DNA from: Favolaschia claudopus
Taxonomy: Eukaryota > Basidiomycota > Agaricomycetes > Agaricales > Mycenaceae
NCBI GenBank assembly: GCA_037176885.1
Contig: JAWWNJ010000026.1
Coordinates: 1,302,001-1,366,000 of the forward strand
DNA: 64,000 bases
Reading direction: 5' to 3'
Below are positions 33,293-45,814 of this stretch, in pieces. The translations under genes were made by a program, and so were the position numbers. The notes under the pieces are model-generated. The model made no database searches and was not told where the DNA came from. It saw only the letters and a list, made by a program, of their open reading frames with translations. The first letter of the stretch is position 1; every line of letters begins with the position of its first letter.

Positions 33293-33774
33293 TTGCTGAT
33301 TGGACACTCAGTGGTCTTGTGGGATTCGTGGGAGCCAGGGGCGCTGTCATACAGTGCTAATGGACAGATTCATGGAACGGTTGCAGTCTTGTTTCTATTT
33401 GGCTTCTTGATCTCGTCCCTTCTGAGAAAACATTGAGAGATATGAGACTGTGACCCCAGTTCTATGTTTTCATTCGATACGGTTACCAATCCACCCAGCG
33501 GTCGTCCAAAGCGAAAAGATTTGATTTGTTTCCTGAAAGCCGAGTGCCCTTCCATATCTTGAATGTCTTCAAGGGTCACACAATCTCAATGGTGCAGTCA
33601 TCTGTGCTATTATTTTATGTTTTTGCTATTATTTTATGTTTTTCCCATACAGGAATAACTTGACACTGATGAAAGCATGTAAAACACAGCTCGCTCTCAC
33701 GTAAGACGTCAGACACAGATACAAAAGTACCCTTTGGCAAAGCGCTTCCCTGCGAAAGTACGCCCCACGCAACC
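33293..33774. repeat. Upstream region of NLR 1, duplicated upstream of NLR 2
   Basis: Matches 54093-54558 at roughly 97 percent by eye. It should contain the promoter and 5' region of the NLR gene. A short open frame in the right copy (54000-54239) ends here in IHGTVAVLFLFGCLIASLL, probably not a gene. Confidence 0.7.
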
Positions 33775-33874
33775 ATGATCTCGCATGTAACACCCGGCTT
33801 GGCTCGAGCGGCTGAGCTTTTGTCTGCGCTCAACGATGGCTTTTCTCCACCTTTCATCAACACACTGTCAAGTA

Positions 33875-33971
33875 GAGGATATACAAAACGGCGGGCCCAG
33901 ATGATATAGATCGAGGATTGATGAGAGGCAGATAGCGCGAGACGAGGCAGATGAAGGATTTTGAGGCACAT
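33875..33971 (+). repeat. Left inverted repeat of the Mutator-like MITE
   Basis: Begins GAGGATATACAAAACGG and ends GAGGCACAT; pairs with 34774-34870. Confidence 0.9.
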
Positions 33972-34773
33972 CGCCAGAAAGTGCGGCACATTCCATTTTG
34001 GGCCTATTATGTCACGGATCATAGCGATTGACAGTGACAGCTGTCAACCATTTTCTCTTCCTCCCCCCGACCACCTCACCCTCGCCGACGCAGACAGCGA
34101 CCACAGCAGCGACAACGGCGGCGAAGTGCCGTCGACCGTCCGTGTATATGATCAGCGCAGCCCAAATCCTCGATAGGATAGACCAAATTGCCGCCGACGC
34201 CGACGGTGTGATGGATTGAGGGTACTGTAAGCTCCCGACGTCTGCCAACGATCCCGAACACCGGCTCCGCCATGGTGCTTCGAGACAAGGTTTAGGTGTG
34301 TGTCCCGCCTTGCCTGATTCAAGTGTAACCTGCTAATCTCATTTGTAGATCCATTTAATCATTCAGATTGGTGCCAGCGTTGAGGACATCGGCGGGTGCG
34401 TTTTTCTCTTCTTTTCCCCTCTCTGTTGCGGCAGCCACGCTGCAGGGCAGCACTGTACATACTAGTAGTGGTCTAACACCAAAAAACTACATGTTTTTGT
34501 CTCTTTTTTCCCTTCTCTTTCGCCGCGTCCCAATGGGAGCCTCTGTACTTAGGGTCTAATATCTACATTAGGATATTTACATTAGGATAACACCAAGTAA
34601 GTAATACATACACCTCGTCTCCTTGTAAATTATTTCGTTGGTGAAATGCTGATTTACGAATCCGACTTCATAAAAATTGTGCCGTGCCTTACATAAACTC
34701 GCCTCGAGCTGCTATAACAGAAAAGGCAGATACTTGATTGGGATGCAGCCCGGTGTGCCTCTTTTCGAAATAA

Positions 34774-34870
34774 ATGTGCCTCAAAATCCTTCATCTGCCT
34801 CGTCTCGCCCTATCTGCCTCTCATCAATCCTCGATCTATATCATCTGGGCCCGCCGTTTTGTCAATCCTC
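34774..34870 (-). repeat. Right inverted repeat of the Mutator-like MITE
   Basis: The reverse complement begins GAGGATTGACAAAACGG and ends GAGGCACAT; few differences from the left repeat. Confidence 0.9.
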
Positions 34871-37800
34871 TGTCAAGTACAACTACTGCTCTGGCTGATG
34901 CTCTACAGGTAAAGCAATGTCAGAAATAATGAATGATGCTCAAAAAAGTCTTACAGAATGTCAAACGAAATCAAGATGATTGTGCCAGGCTTGTAGAACA
35001 TATTCCAACACTACTTACAGCAATTGTGGATCTACATATGAAAGCAGAACCTGTTGGGATCATATCTGCTGCAATGCTCTTCAGTTTAGGACAGTTCACT
35101 GAGTAGTTAATTGATTTTTAGTGATTGAGCCAATTATCTAAGATGCTTCAACAGAACCCTTGCAAAGATCTACACATATGTTGAAGCTCAGCTTGGGGGA
35201 CGCACACTAAAACATTTTTTCCGACAGGGGGATATCAACACACTCCTCAAAACATCTTATGCTGGACTGGAGCAAGCTAAAGCTACATTCAAGGTAGGCT
35301 CCTTGTATGTTCTCATAACTTGAGTCTCAATAGCCGCAGATAAATATATTGACGGGTATTTCCGGTGATATTGTGCAGATGCAAAACACTCTGGACAACA
35401 TGCACGATGAACTCTTGGAGTCAATTGCGTCTGTCACAGAAGTAGCATCTGAGAAGAACTCATCGGTACATATCATCTATGAAAATGACAGCATTCATCA
35501 AACTAATGCATACTAGATATATCATTCTTCGAGAATATCACAGACCAGGTGTGTTTTGTGGAAAACCAATCAAATCATATCAGGCACTGAAAATTTCTGC
35601 TGCAGTTCAGTTTCACTTTCCATACTCCCGGCCAAGCCAACAATATTCTATGGCCGTGAAATGGAGGTTACTAATATTCTGAGACTTCTTCAATTACCAT
35701 CACCCAGAATTGCTATCCTTGGTGCTGGAGGGATGGGAAAAACAAGTCTTGCAAGAGTTGCTTTGCATGAAAGAGAAGTTACAGCACGTTATGAAACTCG
35801 GATCTTTGTCTCTTGTGATGCTACCAATACTGGCATTGAAATTGCCAACTATGTTGGCTTACAACTGGGTTTGAAACCAGGCAAAGATATCAAAAAACTG
35901 GTTGTGCAGTTCCTTGACAAGGGACCAGCATGTCTCCTGATTCTTGACAACCTAGAAACACCTTGGGAGCCTCTAGAATCTCGTATTAGTGTTGAAGAGT
36001 TTCTAGCATTGCTTTCAGATATCAAACACTTGGCTTTGATGGTGGGACTTTGATAGCTGATTGTTTATAACAACCTAATTCATGGTTTGCAGATTACAAT
36101 GAGAGGGGCTGAGAGACCAAATCAGGTCCCTTGGTCTCGTCCATTTCTTCAGCTATTGAAACCTCTATCAGATGAAGCTGCTCGGCAAACCTTCATAGAT
36201 ATTACTGACTATGCCTTTGACACCAAAGAAATGGTTCAACTTCTTCATCATACAGATAACATGCCATTAGCAGTCAATCTTCTTGCCCATCTTGTTGACT
36301 ACGAAGGCATCACAAGTGTTCTAAATCGCTGGGAAACAGAGAAAACCTCATTGCTATCTGTCAATACTGATCGAACATCTAGCCTAAATGTGTCAATCTC
36401 CATTTCTTTGTCCAGCCCTCGCTTGTTATCCTCTCCTGACACACAGAAACTTCTCAGCATTCTTTCTATCCTCCCTGAAGGGTTATCAGATACTCAGTTG
36501 CTACAGAGCAACCTTCCAATTCCAAATCTTATGGAATGCAGAGCTACGCTTCTCAGAACTGCTCTAGCATACTATGATGAATCCAAACGGTTGAAGACAC
36601 TGGTCCCCATTCGGGAATATATCCAGCACCGCTGTCCCCCTTCCCTGGTCCTGATTGCTCCTTTGCAAATGTACATTCATTCCCAAATGCATCTGTTCAA
36701 TCGATATGATGGAACAGATCAAATGCGTGAACTCAATAGGATCTTAACAGCTAACTCTGTGAACATACAAAGTATCTTGAGCTATTGCTTAAATTCTGAA
36801 AATTCTGAAATTCAGGATACAATTGAATGCACAATCTCCTTTTGCCACTACGAGCGCTCTATTTTTCATGCTCGACCAGCACTGATGGATACTGTCTCCT
36901 CACTGCTATTCAATATCAAAAATCCCAAGCTTCATGTGCAATTCATTACAGAAGAATTTAGGTCATCAATATCTCATCCAGTTTTTCAACCTCAACATCT
37001 GTTGGACCAAGCTATAACATGCTTGAAGGAATGTGATGATTCCGTGCTTGAATGTAAGTTGTATATTTTGATTGTCAACAGGAACTAATGAACCAATAGC
37101 CAACTTTTATCAGTCTGCAGGATATTTTTATAATCATCACCAGAACAATATTCCTTTAAGCATAGAGCTCTATGAAAAATCTTTGGCAGCAGCCCAAATT
37201 TGTGGGGATACAATTTTGCAATCCAAGGCATTGCATGGCATTGCTCTGACATACTGGAGAATAGGTGATTATGTGAGGGGACAGAGACATGCTTCTGAAG
37301 CACACAAACTTGCCAGATTGACAGGCAACTTATATCATGAAGCAGGAGCTCTATGTGCTGATGCAATGTGTTCTCAACAGCTCGGCGACTATAATATTGC
37401 AGTCAAACTGTTTTACAGGGCACGGGACTGTTTAGCACAGTGTGGTATTACAGGTGGACGGTCCAATGCAGATGTGATGATAGACCTGGCTGATCTCCAT
37501 CTCTCAAAATCTGAATATTCAGAGGCTTATCAAATCCACACAAATATGGTGCAAGATGCAGCTCTTGTGATAGACAAAGATACATATGGGTGTTGTTTGC
37601 TTAACATTGCCCAAATTGATGTCATAATTGGGACACCCGTTCATGAAATACAGCCCAAAATTAATGAATTGAAGAGAATATTCATGACTTTGCAAGATAG
37701 AAGGGCAGGGGAAGCCACAGAGATGGTGTCAGCTGACCTAAGCCTGCGAGAATGCAACCATGTGCATGCTGAATCTGTGTTCACAACATACTTCCATATG

Positions 37801-38262
37801 TTATTTGGAGATAGCGCTGAACATGCATTGCATGCAATCGAGAGGCTGGCTGACCATGAACGATGGGGAATCCAATATTTTGACACAACATTTATATGGG
37901 CAATGATTTACCTTAGCTATGCATCCGGACTCAAAAATAAGCTTGCCCTCCACAAAGCACTTGCTTGTATTGGCCAGATATATCTTGCACAACATGATCT
38001 AGCAACAGCCCACAATCTGTTTACTGTTGCTCTTGAAGGCTTTGTACGAATGGGTGTTCACCATAGTAGAGGCCGATGTCTTCTATATCTTGGAAATATT
38101 GCAGAACAGGAGGGGAAATTTGGCAAAGCGGCTGAGCTCTGGACTGGGGCTAGACCGTTGTTTGAGAAGTGCATCCAATCTAGAGATGTTGAGAAAATTG
38201 ATGCTAAGCTGGCAAACTTGGTGGAAGAGCAAGTGGTAATAACTGAGTCATATATTGTCTGA

Positions 38263-39461
38263 GAGTTGATAGTCTTGAGTTACTGCGGATCTGAGCCTAG
38301 CTGTACACTGTTTCACTCGTGTTACACTCTTTTTCCTCCCTTTTTAGCTCCCTGCTTTGGGGATTTTTTGGATTCCATTTTCTTTCTTCTTTGAATGCTG
38401 TGCTCGAAACATCTTTCCCCCAACATTTCCAACTGAACCTTCCTGTAACAGATCAGCGTTCACATCCACTCACGGCAACATTTTCCCGAGTCACTGCTAA
38501 AACTCGTACATTGTATAAATAGTTAGGTGTTGTTGTAGATACCTTTCCTTTGGTCAATCTAGGACTTATGTACACCAGGGTCCAGTTCCCTTGGGTTGGT
38601 CTCTGTGTGCCGGAATTCAACTTCCCCAAGACATGGATTCAAGATACATGTTGAACACAAATTAGATTCTGTGTAAAACACCGTGAAGTGCAAGCTTAAG
38701 CTATGCTTGACCCCGAGCTAGGATGCAGGTCAGATAGAATAGTCTCATTCCTGGTTTTTTGCTACTGAAACTGCTTTCTCCCAAAACGGTAATCTATTGT
38801 CCCAAAAAGGGAATATCTCTGACTAGAAAGAAAATTTGTTGTCAGAAGACCGAAATTTTCTCATCACTGCAAATTTCCGCGCCTTCCATAGACTGTTTCC
38901 CCTCACCATGCCCCGCTGAAACGGGTCGATACTAAGAGTGCACCGGTCTGGTGTCTCAGTATTCGGTAATTGTTTTCTTTGTTTAATTTTGATTCATTTT
39001 GCGGGATTGATTCAAGCAGAATTGAATGCGAATTAGACTCAGAGACTCGTGATACATAGATTTTTTTCCCCTGGCCCAATACAACGCGCGGCCTCATGTG
39101 TGTCGAAAGAAATTGAGTTTCCTTTTCTGAAACGTAGGACGAGCAAAATTTCCTATTTCGGTCGACCCTTACGCCGTTCAGTCACCGATGTCGGTGCTAA
39201 TCTCAGCGTCGGCGTCGATTGAGTTGAGCGGAGAACCGTTACAAAATTATCACAAAGAGAGCGATTCAGCAGCCTGCCGAGCAGGACTTGCGATTGGATG
39301 CAAATATGAATCACTTCGATTCTGCCAAGTTACTGGCTTGCTATTGAATCCGACATTATTACGAGTGGTTGACGTATTGAACGGAAACGGGCTAGTAGAG
39401 GTTGGCTACGCGGGGCAAGCGGCATAAAAAATTCATCCAGATAACAAAGTAAACAACACCT
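38263..39461. other. Intergenic downstream of NLR 1
   Basis: AT-rich sequence with no supported gene. It should contain the NLR 3' untranslated region. Short frames up to about 80 codons occur without family resemblance. Confidence 0.5.
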
Positions 39462-39467
39462 CCTGAG

Positions 39468-39655
39468 TATGGCGGTTAAAGTGCACATTTAATGATTCCC
39501 CCCAAATGTATGTAATTTTCGGTGATCCCCCGTATAAATGGGGGTTTTGACGTAAATCCCCCCAGAAAGACATGTCCGAAGTCGCCGAATTCAAATGGGG
39601 GGAAATTGCGGAATTCCCCCCATTTAAAGTTGCGAAGTCAAAATCCCCCCAAATG
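39468..39655 (+). repeat. Left inverted repeat of the 6.9 kb element
   Basis: Starts TATGGCGGTTAAAGTGCAC and is rich in CCCCCC/GGGGGG runs separated by about 20 bases (as in AAATCCCCCC). It pairs with 46184-46371 with only a handful of differences, which suggests recent activity. Confidence 0.92.
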
Positions 39656-40007
39656 TAAACTTGTGTCAATTTTTTTTTCTTTGCGGAGACGAACAATTAG
39701 ATTGACAAATAGAGTAATACGGTAGTAGAAACTCGAATGAGCGGATTCATCGTTGGCATTGCAGGGCCAACATATGTATTATCAGATAGCTATGAGTGGA
39801 ATTCACGAGGATGAGAATGAATGTAGCATGTGAGCTTGCAACTACGGAATCTGTAGGTTAAGAACGGGTTCAGAAAGGCCTACAAAGTCAAGGAGTTCAG
39901 CGAGCATCTTGAAATCAAACTAATTGATGCGAACCTTCAATATGTAACAAGGTGTCCATTTTCGATCCGTACAGTTGCTCGAATAGGGTCGTGTGTCTGC
40001 AGTTCCA

Positions 40008-41028
40008 TCAGGGCTGCGACCGCTTGGTCCATAAAATCAATCTCCTTCGTCGGATAGCCCGTTCCCCACATCCACCGCACTGTGAGATGCCGGCAGCGGT
40101 GCACAGATCCGTGATCTCGGTGGCGTGGAGTTCATGCAGGAACTGAGCGAGGGTGACGGAAGACTCGCTGTCGGGGTGATGCACTCTTTTAGGAGCACTG
40201 CGGTGCCATTCCGACAACCACGCATCCATGCAACGCGCAGGGTTGTCGCATGCAGGATCAGTGCAGACAGGGTGAGTGTCGAACGTGAATTGACGTCTCA
40301 CTGTTTCAATCTCTCCCTTCGTCTTGAGTACCCAATACAGTCCCTCGTCCCCAAGCTGAGATATAAGGGCCTTCGTAAACTCTTCCAATGGTTTATTCAC
40401 CAGTTCTTCGAAGGAGGGCCGAATCCATTCGTCGATGGAATAAAGACGAGCAAGCTCGAAGCGTACCCCATGATCAAGGTTTGTAGCCTGCCGGTCGAAC
40501 TCAGCAATAACATGAGCAATACCATCTTTGACTTGGAAAAAAGCCGCGGTCTTGAGCAATGAGACCAAAAATTCATCGGTCTTAGGCGAGGCACTTGGAC
40601 CGAAAGTGAGGTTCAAATTCCATAGAGATTTGTTTAGACTCACCCTGCGCCCAGATACATGTAACACAGCAAGTTGTCGAAGTCTTGCTGTTCCACCGTG
40701 ATTGGGAGCAGGATGGGGTTGTCATCCGAAGTACCCTCCGTTCGCACATTGGGATCCGCATCAGGGCCGCGGGGAAGGGAGAAGACATCCTTGAAGAAGG
40801 CAGAGCGGATACCCAAGAACCCGGGATGGAGTCTATACAGGAGTCCAGGAACACCGCGAGGAAAAATCTGAAAGTAGACGAGTATGTATCCGAGTGAGCA
40901 CGCGTGACGCAATCTTCGTCAAGGTTTCGGAATCTCCGACTTGCCTGGAAGACTAGGGGGGCATCCTGGAAGTAGAATGTTGGATGCCGGTTCTCATTCT
41001 TATCACTTGATTCCGTAGCCCCAGACAT
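40008..41028 (-). CDS. BTB/POZ domain protein (cargo)
   Basis: Start MSGATESSDKNENRHPTFYF at 41028. The first intron (about 40871-40945) seems to use a GC donor, joining VFQ to IFPRGVPGLLYRLHPGFLGI. The segment HPTFYFQDAPLVFQ...SAFFKDVFSLP, then NPILLPITVEQQDFDNLLCY, has the order of a fungal BTB/POZ dimerisation domain (strand, helix, FKDMFSLP-like, then EDF..LL.Y). After an intron near 40600-40650 the C-terminal part is helical and ends with a Cys-rich stretch (CTDPACDNPARCMDAW, ISQCGGCGERAIRRRR). About 320 residues. Many Agaricomycetes have large sets of such genes of unknown role. Here it lies wholly inside a transposon, divergent from the transposase. Confidence 0.75.
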
Positions 41029-41156
41029 TATCCGCCAACGACGAGAAGAAGTGGAAGGGAAGAAAGCCAGTGACACGGCCACGTGTGCACTTTTAAACAT
41101 GGACAAACAATGCCTCGTGTTAGAGGTGCGGCCGTTAATTCTTCCTCCTCCTCACA

Positions 41157-43095
41157 ATGGTTCATCCAGCGAGTCTACCACTTCTCCCTGACACTCCAGA
41201 CGACTTCAACTGGCATCCCGATGTGCTGGAGGCATACAGGACTCTTGAAACAGCATATGACAATGCAGCTAATTTACTCCGTCACGAAGAGCCCGATCCG
41301 TTGCGTCTTCGCGTTCACTCGGAGCAAATTGTCGGACGGCTGCTTCCTATTGTACAGGCTCTTGTTCCTGAAGTTGGCGATGAACCTTGGATCGACTCCG
41401 TTGTGAATAGTTTTGCTCAGATCTCTGTTGATCTGGAACACAGTGCTGCAATCGCGGATGGAGTGTAAGACTGGATAGAATGTTAATCAATATACTAAGC
41501 AATGTTTCTAGAGAGCGCTCTCGCATCAGACGCGTTGTCCCGGTCCGTGTTGAATTGTCCGGACGGCGGGGCCGACCGAGGAAACTGGTAGATCCTGTAT
41601 GGTTGGCAGATGCCTACTCCGAACGGCGGAAATTAACTCTTCAAACGATTGCCAATGCACTTGGAATGCATCGAAATACTTTGCGCAACTATCTGAAATA
41701 TTACAATGTCTATCAGCGCTTCACCGATATCTCTGACAATGACTTGGATATTCTTACCAAACAATTCAAACGTGACCGGCCCAAGTCTGGTTTGCGATAC
41801 CTTATCGGATTCCTGCGAACACACGGAGTCAAGGTTCAGCAGCTGAGGGTTCGAAAATCTCTCCTGCGCGTTGATGGATTAGGACGGGTGTTGCGGAAAC
41901 AGAAAATTGTACGCCGAACCTACGAATCTACACGCCCGAACTCTGTCTGGCACATGGATGGCCACCACAAACTGATCAACTGGGGAATTGTTATCCATGG
42001 TATCATTGATGGCTATGATAGATTGGTCCGTCCGACGTTTCGTTCATCAATTCAACTTTCTAACCTCGTGTGTTTTTAGATTGTCGGCCTGCGAGGCAGT
42101 ACCAATAATCGAGCCTCAACTGTGCTCCAGCTCTTTTTGAGAGCAGTCAACAAGTGGGGCGCTCCGTCGCGGGGCCGTGGAGATCGTGGAGGCGAGAATA
42201 TTGAGGTAGCCGTATGGCTCGTAAAGTACCGTGGCCCAAATCGTGGCTCATTCCTTTGGGGAACGTGAGCCAAATTGTGCGAGAACATTGTTTACCTCAA
42301 TTAATTATCTTCCAGATCGACTCGGAACACACGTATTGAACGGTTATGGGTCGAGGTCGGCTCCCAATTTGCCCGCAGTTGGAGAGGCTTTTTTCTTCGT
42401 CTCGAAAGGCTTCATAAACTGGATCGCGAAAACCCTCATCATTTGTGGCTGCTGCATGATTTGTTCCTCGATGAGATCAACAAGGATTGCGATGATTTTG
42501 TTGATTATTGGAACCACCATCCGATTTCGGGCAGAGGTCACGATCAAACACCGATGGTATGTTATCTGGGACTTCGTTGATTACTACTGAGAGAGTCTAG
42601 GATATGCGAACTATTGGCGAAGTTACGGATGGACGGTACATGGATGACTTTGATGAGATCCATCCAGAAATCTTGGATCGGTATGAGGGCGAGGGTAGGG
42701 TTTCAAACAAATATTCGTGCTCTGAAAGCTCACAGTTCTTTGCAGATAATATAGATGCTGCAATCGCGGCGGACCAGCGCTCTCATGTAAAGCATGACCC
42801 AATCAATGTACCAAAGCACGAGACACCATTCAAAAGCGAGTATGCAATGGATGTTTTCCGCCAAGCATTGACTCAGATAAATGCTGCGGATATCATTCCT
42901 GAACATCTTGGTGTTTCACCGAATGATTGGCCGGAGGATGGATATCCAGAAACAGAGCTCGTCAAGGTGGGGCGCAAGGATGTTGAATTTACACTCCCAT
43001 TCCCGGTGTGGTGGCCGCGCGCCGTTCTATGGGCTCGGGGATTAGAAACAATGTCTAATATACAAGCTGTAGAGCGGGGGGAAGTTGTATTGTAA
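41157..43095 (+). CDS. Integrase-core (rve/DDE) transposase
   Basis: Six exons: 41157-41467, about 41512-42020, about 42080-42256, about 42316-42556, about 42602-42690 and 42744-43095. The protein of about 560 residues starts MVHPASLPLLPDTPDD. It has a helical N-terminus, a basic AT-hook-like GRRGRPRKL (about 41560), a helix-turn-helix-like LTLQTIANALGMHRNTLRNYL (20 residues seen as TLQTIANALGMHRNTLRNYL; about 41635-41700), and an RNase H-fold core: Asp in WHMDGHHKLINWG (about 41955), STNNRASTVL, Asp in GDRGGENIEVAVWL (about 42175), and Glu in NTRIERLWVEVG (about 42340). The third to sixth exons join at consensus sites with no stop. It is the obvious mobiliser of the surrounding element. Related rve proteins occur in fungi and animals. 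Confidence 0.85.
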
Positions 43096-43919
43096 CAGCC
43101 TATGTCGGAGAATTCTATGATTTGGAGCAGATTGGGGCAGCGGTCGAGAAGTAAAGAGATTAATATTGTCACCGTGACGTCGTGTCACATGTAGTCACCC
43201 ACGAAAAGAAAGAGTTATTACCAAGTTATTACGCCTTCAAATTGCTCGATATCACTACTTCAAAAGGTATAGGAGTATAAAGAGACATGCTGAGGCCCTA
43301 TATAAAATGTAGTCACAGATATAGACCAAAATACCGCGTGTTGTCGAGCAAGAGATATCATCTGCACTGCACCGCAATCAAACTATGAATCCACATAGAT
43401 TCTGATGATGAAATCCTTATCCAAGCTCCTATTGTCTGCATTGTAGTCTATAGTACTATAATCTAGCTCGACAGATTCCCTGAAATAGTACTTGGAGAGA
43501 AACAAAGACCGCGAGTGGGGGGTGATACGGTCACGTGATCGCGTTTCATGGTCCCCAACTGTGATTTAATCCCGTTTAATCGCATTGAAACCTCTCGGGA
43601 AGTGACATATCTTATCAACTGTATAATGAAATACCAATCTGCCTCTAGAACCTCCTTGAAGTAGCAGTTCCCAACACAGAAACAACGACTTACGCTCACT
43701 TTCATAGTTTGTCCATGCTTCGATGGATGCGGTAAATTCACGTAGCTAGTTATTTCAATTTTCCAGACATTTATATTGTACAGAAAGAATGAACCAGACA
43801 CAAAGGCACTATTAGTAGAGGCGCTGTATTCGAGGATATAATATGGAAACTGATAGCCGATTAATATGACAAACTTGACAAAACATTGGCCGCCACGTCT
43901 TCCTCTTCTTCTGCTGACC
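43096..43919. other. Spacer within the 6.9 kb element
   Basis: No supported gene. It holds the 3' end of the transposase transcript and the upstream region of the next gene. A 192-codon minus-strand frame (43463-44041) overlaps the start of the next gene and looks like a shadow. Confidence 0.5.
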
Positions 43920-45814
43920 ATGGCCTGTGCGGGGAAGGGTGAGCAAGGATGTGCCTGCCCGGGCTTCAAGGGTGTATCCAACAGCAACCGTTCGGAGAGG
44001 TGCCAGCGCGAGCTCTGCAAGCACAAGAAAAAGTACCACATTGCAAATCCTCCTCAGCCGGCACCCAGCTTGGGAGTGACGGGCGCTAGCGTTCTCGAGC
44101 GGTTCAATCTAGCGCGTGTTGCGGCAGAGGCATCCGAGAGAGAGGCTCGAGAGGAAACTAACCGAGGTTTTCGTGGCGGCGGCGATGGTGGTAAGCCGAA
44201 GGGTGGAAATCAGAAAGGGAAGAAAGCGGGCAGCTCGAGCAAAGTGCGTCCACTTAGATTAGCCACGAAGTAGTCGCTGACCATGATCTGAAGGAGAAGA
44301 CGAAGATGGTCGCTGTCGGATCTGTTCAGGTGATTATTTGCGGGCTGGATGTGGGTATCACCTCTCAAGTTGTACTATGCACACCCAGATGCTGACCAAA
44401 GTTCTACAGGGAAGCGGAAAGCCGGTAGATACCAAATGTCCATCGGGACAGGAGGTTCAAGACATGGGGCTGGCGGTGAAGACTGCGCGTAACGATGGAG
44501 TTCTCGAATTTGGTATCGGGTGGACCAGGCCTCAGGTTGTCAAGTGGCTGCGGGAGGTGGTGGTCAAGAAGGGCCGAGAGGACAAGCCCGGGGTCTTTGA
44601 CTTTTTGGATGCGCGTGACGGGATTCCAGCAGATGATTCTAAATCGGAGCTGCCGTTTGTCGTCGCAGGGAAAGATAATCGTCGCTTGTTTTGCTTAGAA
44701 GGGGACGTGGACGGAAAGCTGCTCGACGAAGGGAAGGCACCCGCTGGCTCTCATAAAAGCTCTGGCCAGTACGCCGTGAGACTCAGTGAGTCACTCGTTC
44801 TTGGTGTGCCTTTGATTTCACTCAGTTTGTACTAGTTGTTCGCCGTTGCATCCCCCAATCAGCCTGCGAGAACTGGGAAGCATCCATCGCCAAAGTCAAG
44901 GCTGGCGAGGAACTCGAATCCGAATCGGAAGACGCCTCGGTGAAGGGGAAGGGAAAGGCTAAGGCCAAGGCTGCGCCACGTCGCGCTTGTGCACGTGCGA
45001 AATCAGCTTCTTCTTCTTCCGCTTCCGAGTCCCCAGAGTCAGAGCACTCTTCTGCTGAACCCGACATCCACGCTTTGTCTGGAGATGAACAACAGGCTTC
45101 TGCGGCCCCTCCGACCCGTCGCAGCTCCCGTTTTGCCAAGTCAGACAAGGCGGTCGTGGTGAAGACGGAGCCTGATGACTGCCGCCCACTCTTCCTTGAC
45201 TCACCTCCCTATAAATTCACCTCGATGGACAATTCGAATGGTGACAGCGACATCGAAGAGATACCGGCTCCAGGTGCGTGCGGTTTTGTCTTTCTTCTTC
45301 GACTCTTTCTAACATGTCCCGCTCTCCGTTAGCGTTTCACCGAAAGCGTACGGGCTCCTTGTCTCTCGAACTCGAGGAGGGAGAAGAGCGTCGTAAACGG
45401 AGCCGGTCCGCGTCCTCGCATGGCTTTCAGGATGAAGGTGCGCAAACCTTTCAAAATCTCTACTATTGTCTAAATACCATCTCGATAGATTGGTTTGAGG
45501 CCGAGGCCCAGAGCGACGATCTTCCGCCTCTGAACCCGGCCATGCCAACCTCGTCATTCAGTTACGACCCCCATGCCAATTCCGGACACGCACCATACAC
45601 TGGCGCCGGACCCAGTTCCTCCAAGCAAGCGACTCACTCTGTCCCTTCGGGCTCGCGCAACCCTCGCTTCAATTCTTCCACGGGTCAATCATCTCGACGC
45701 CCCTCCGCTTCTCGACCTCTTCACGCAGCGCCGGCCAAGAAGGAGGATGCCTTCGAAATCGGAAACGTATCCGGCGCCGCGCCGGGGGATTTACGTTCCG
45801 GAGGCGAAGGTTAA
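43920..45814 (+). CDS. Cys-cluster, Ser-rich nuclear-type protein (cargo)
   Basis: Start MACAGKGEQGCACPGFKGVS, followed by CQRELCKHKKKYH: a C-x-C...C...C-x-H...H pattern that could bind zinc. Short exons follow (KTKMVAVGSVQVIICGLD, then GSGKPVDTKCPSGQEVQDMG near 44410) and an ordered region up to about 44785. The C-terminal half is low-complexity: Lys/Ala-rich basic tract (about 44940-44990), Ser/Glu-rich acidic tract, KRTGSLSLELEEGEERRKRS, then Pro/Ser-rich. Introns near 44238-44288, 44356-44410, 44788-44834, 45275-45332 and 45440-45489 keep the frame. The stop is at 45814, although splicing near the end to a 45836 stop is possible. No known family is named; basic and acidic stretches suggest nuclear location. 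Confidence 0.55.

Larger units (their letters stand above)
33875..34870. mobile_element. Mutator-like MITE, 996 bp, with 97 bp inverted repeats
   Basis: The target duplication is TGTCAAGTA (33866-33874 and 34871-34879), present once in NLR 2 at the same codons. The 97 bp inverted repeats (33875-33971 and 34774-34870) differ at only a few positions and share ACAAAACGGCGGGCCC near the ends. A 9 bp duplication with long inverted repeats is typical of Mutator-like elements. The internal 34010-34340 part has an Asp/Ser-rich frame with intron-like joints, possibly a captured gene fragment; no transposase is present. Confidence 0.9.
33775..38262 (+). pseudogene. NLR 1: MLKL-like N-terminus, NB-ARC, TPR; first exon split by a MITE
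   Basis: A fungal NOD-like receptor; family members are thought to sense non-self and trigger cell death. Exon 1 starts MISHVTPGLARAAELLSAL at 33775 and is interrupted at 33875-34870 by a MITE, resuming TTTALADALQ. The next exons (about 34956-35105, 35152-35293 and 35339-35465) complete a helical N-terminal region (DDCARLVEHIPTLLTAI, YTYVEAQLGGRTLKHFFRQ) of the MLKL-like type common in Agaricomycete NLRs. NB-ARC: ILGAGGMGKTSLARVAL P-loop (about 35715-35765) and CLLILDNLETPWEP Walker B (about 35930-35970). The winged-helix and ARM-like region spans 36087-37055, and TPR-like repeats span 37100-38240 (ALHGIALTYWRIGDYVRGQR, AGALCADAMCSQQLGDY). Apart from the MITE, the frame appears intact. Confidence 0.85.

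Noticed and set aside
9961..33300. TTGCTG-type repeat at 9961 and 33293 as the target duplication of the KDZ element itself
   Set aside because: The 1.5 kb element with its own inverted ends lies between the KDZ right end and 33293, and TTCAT directly flanks the KDZ inverted repeats, so the TTGCTG pair belongs to the 1.5 kb element.
34012..34219. Asp/Ser-rich frames within the Mutator-like MITE as a gene
   Set aside because: Short, in several phases, without a domain; at most a captured fragment.
43463..44041. 192-codon minus-strand frame
   Set aside because: Overlaps the conserved Cys-cluster start at 43920 on the other strand and has no features of its own.
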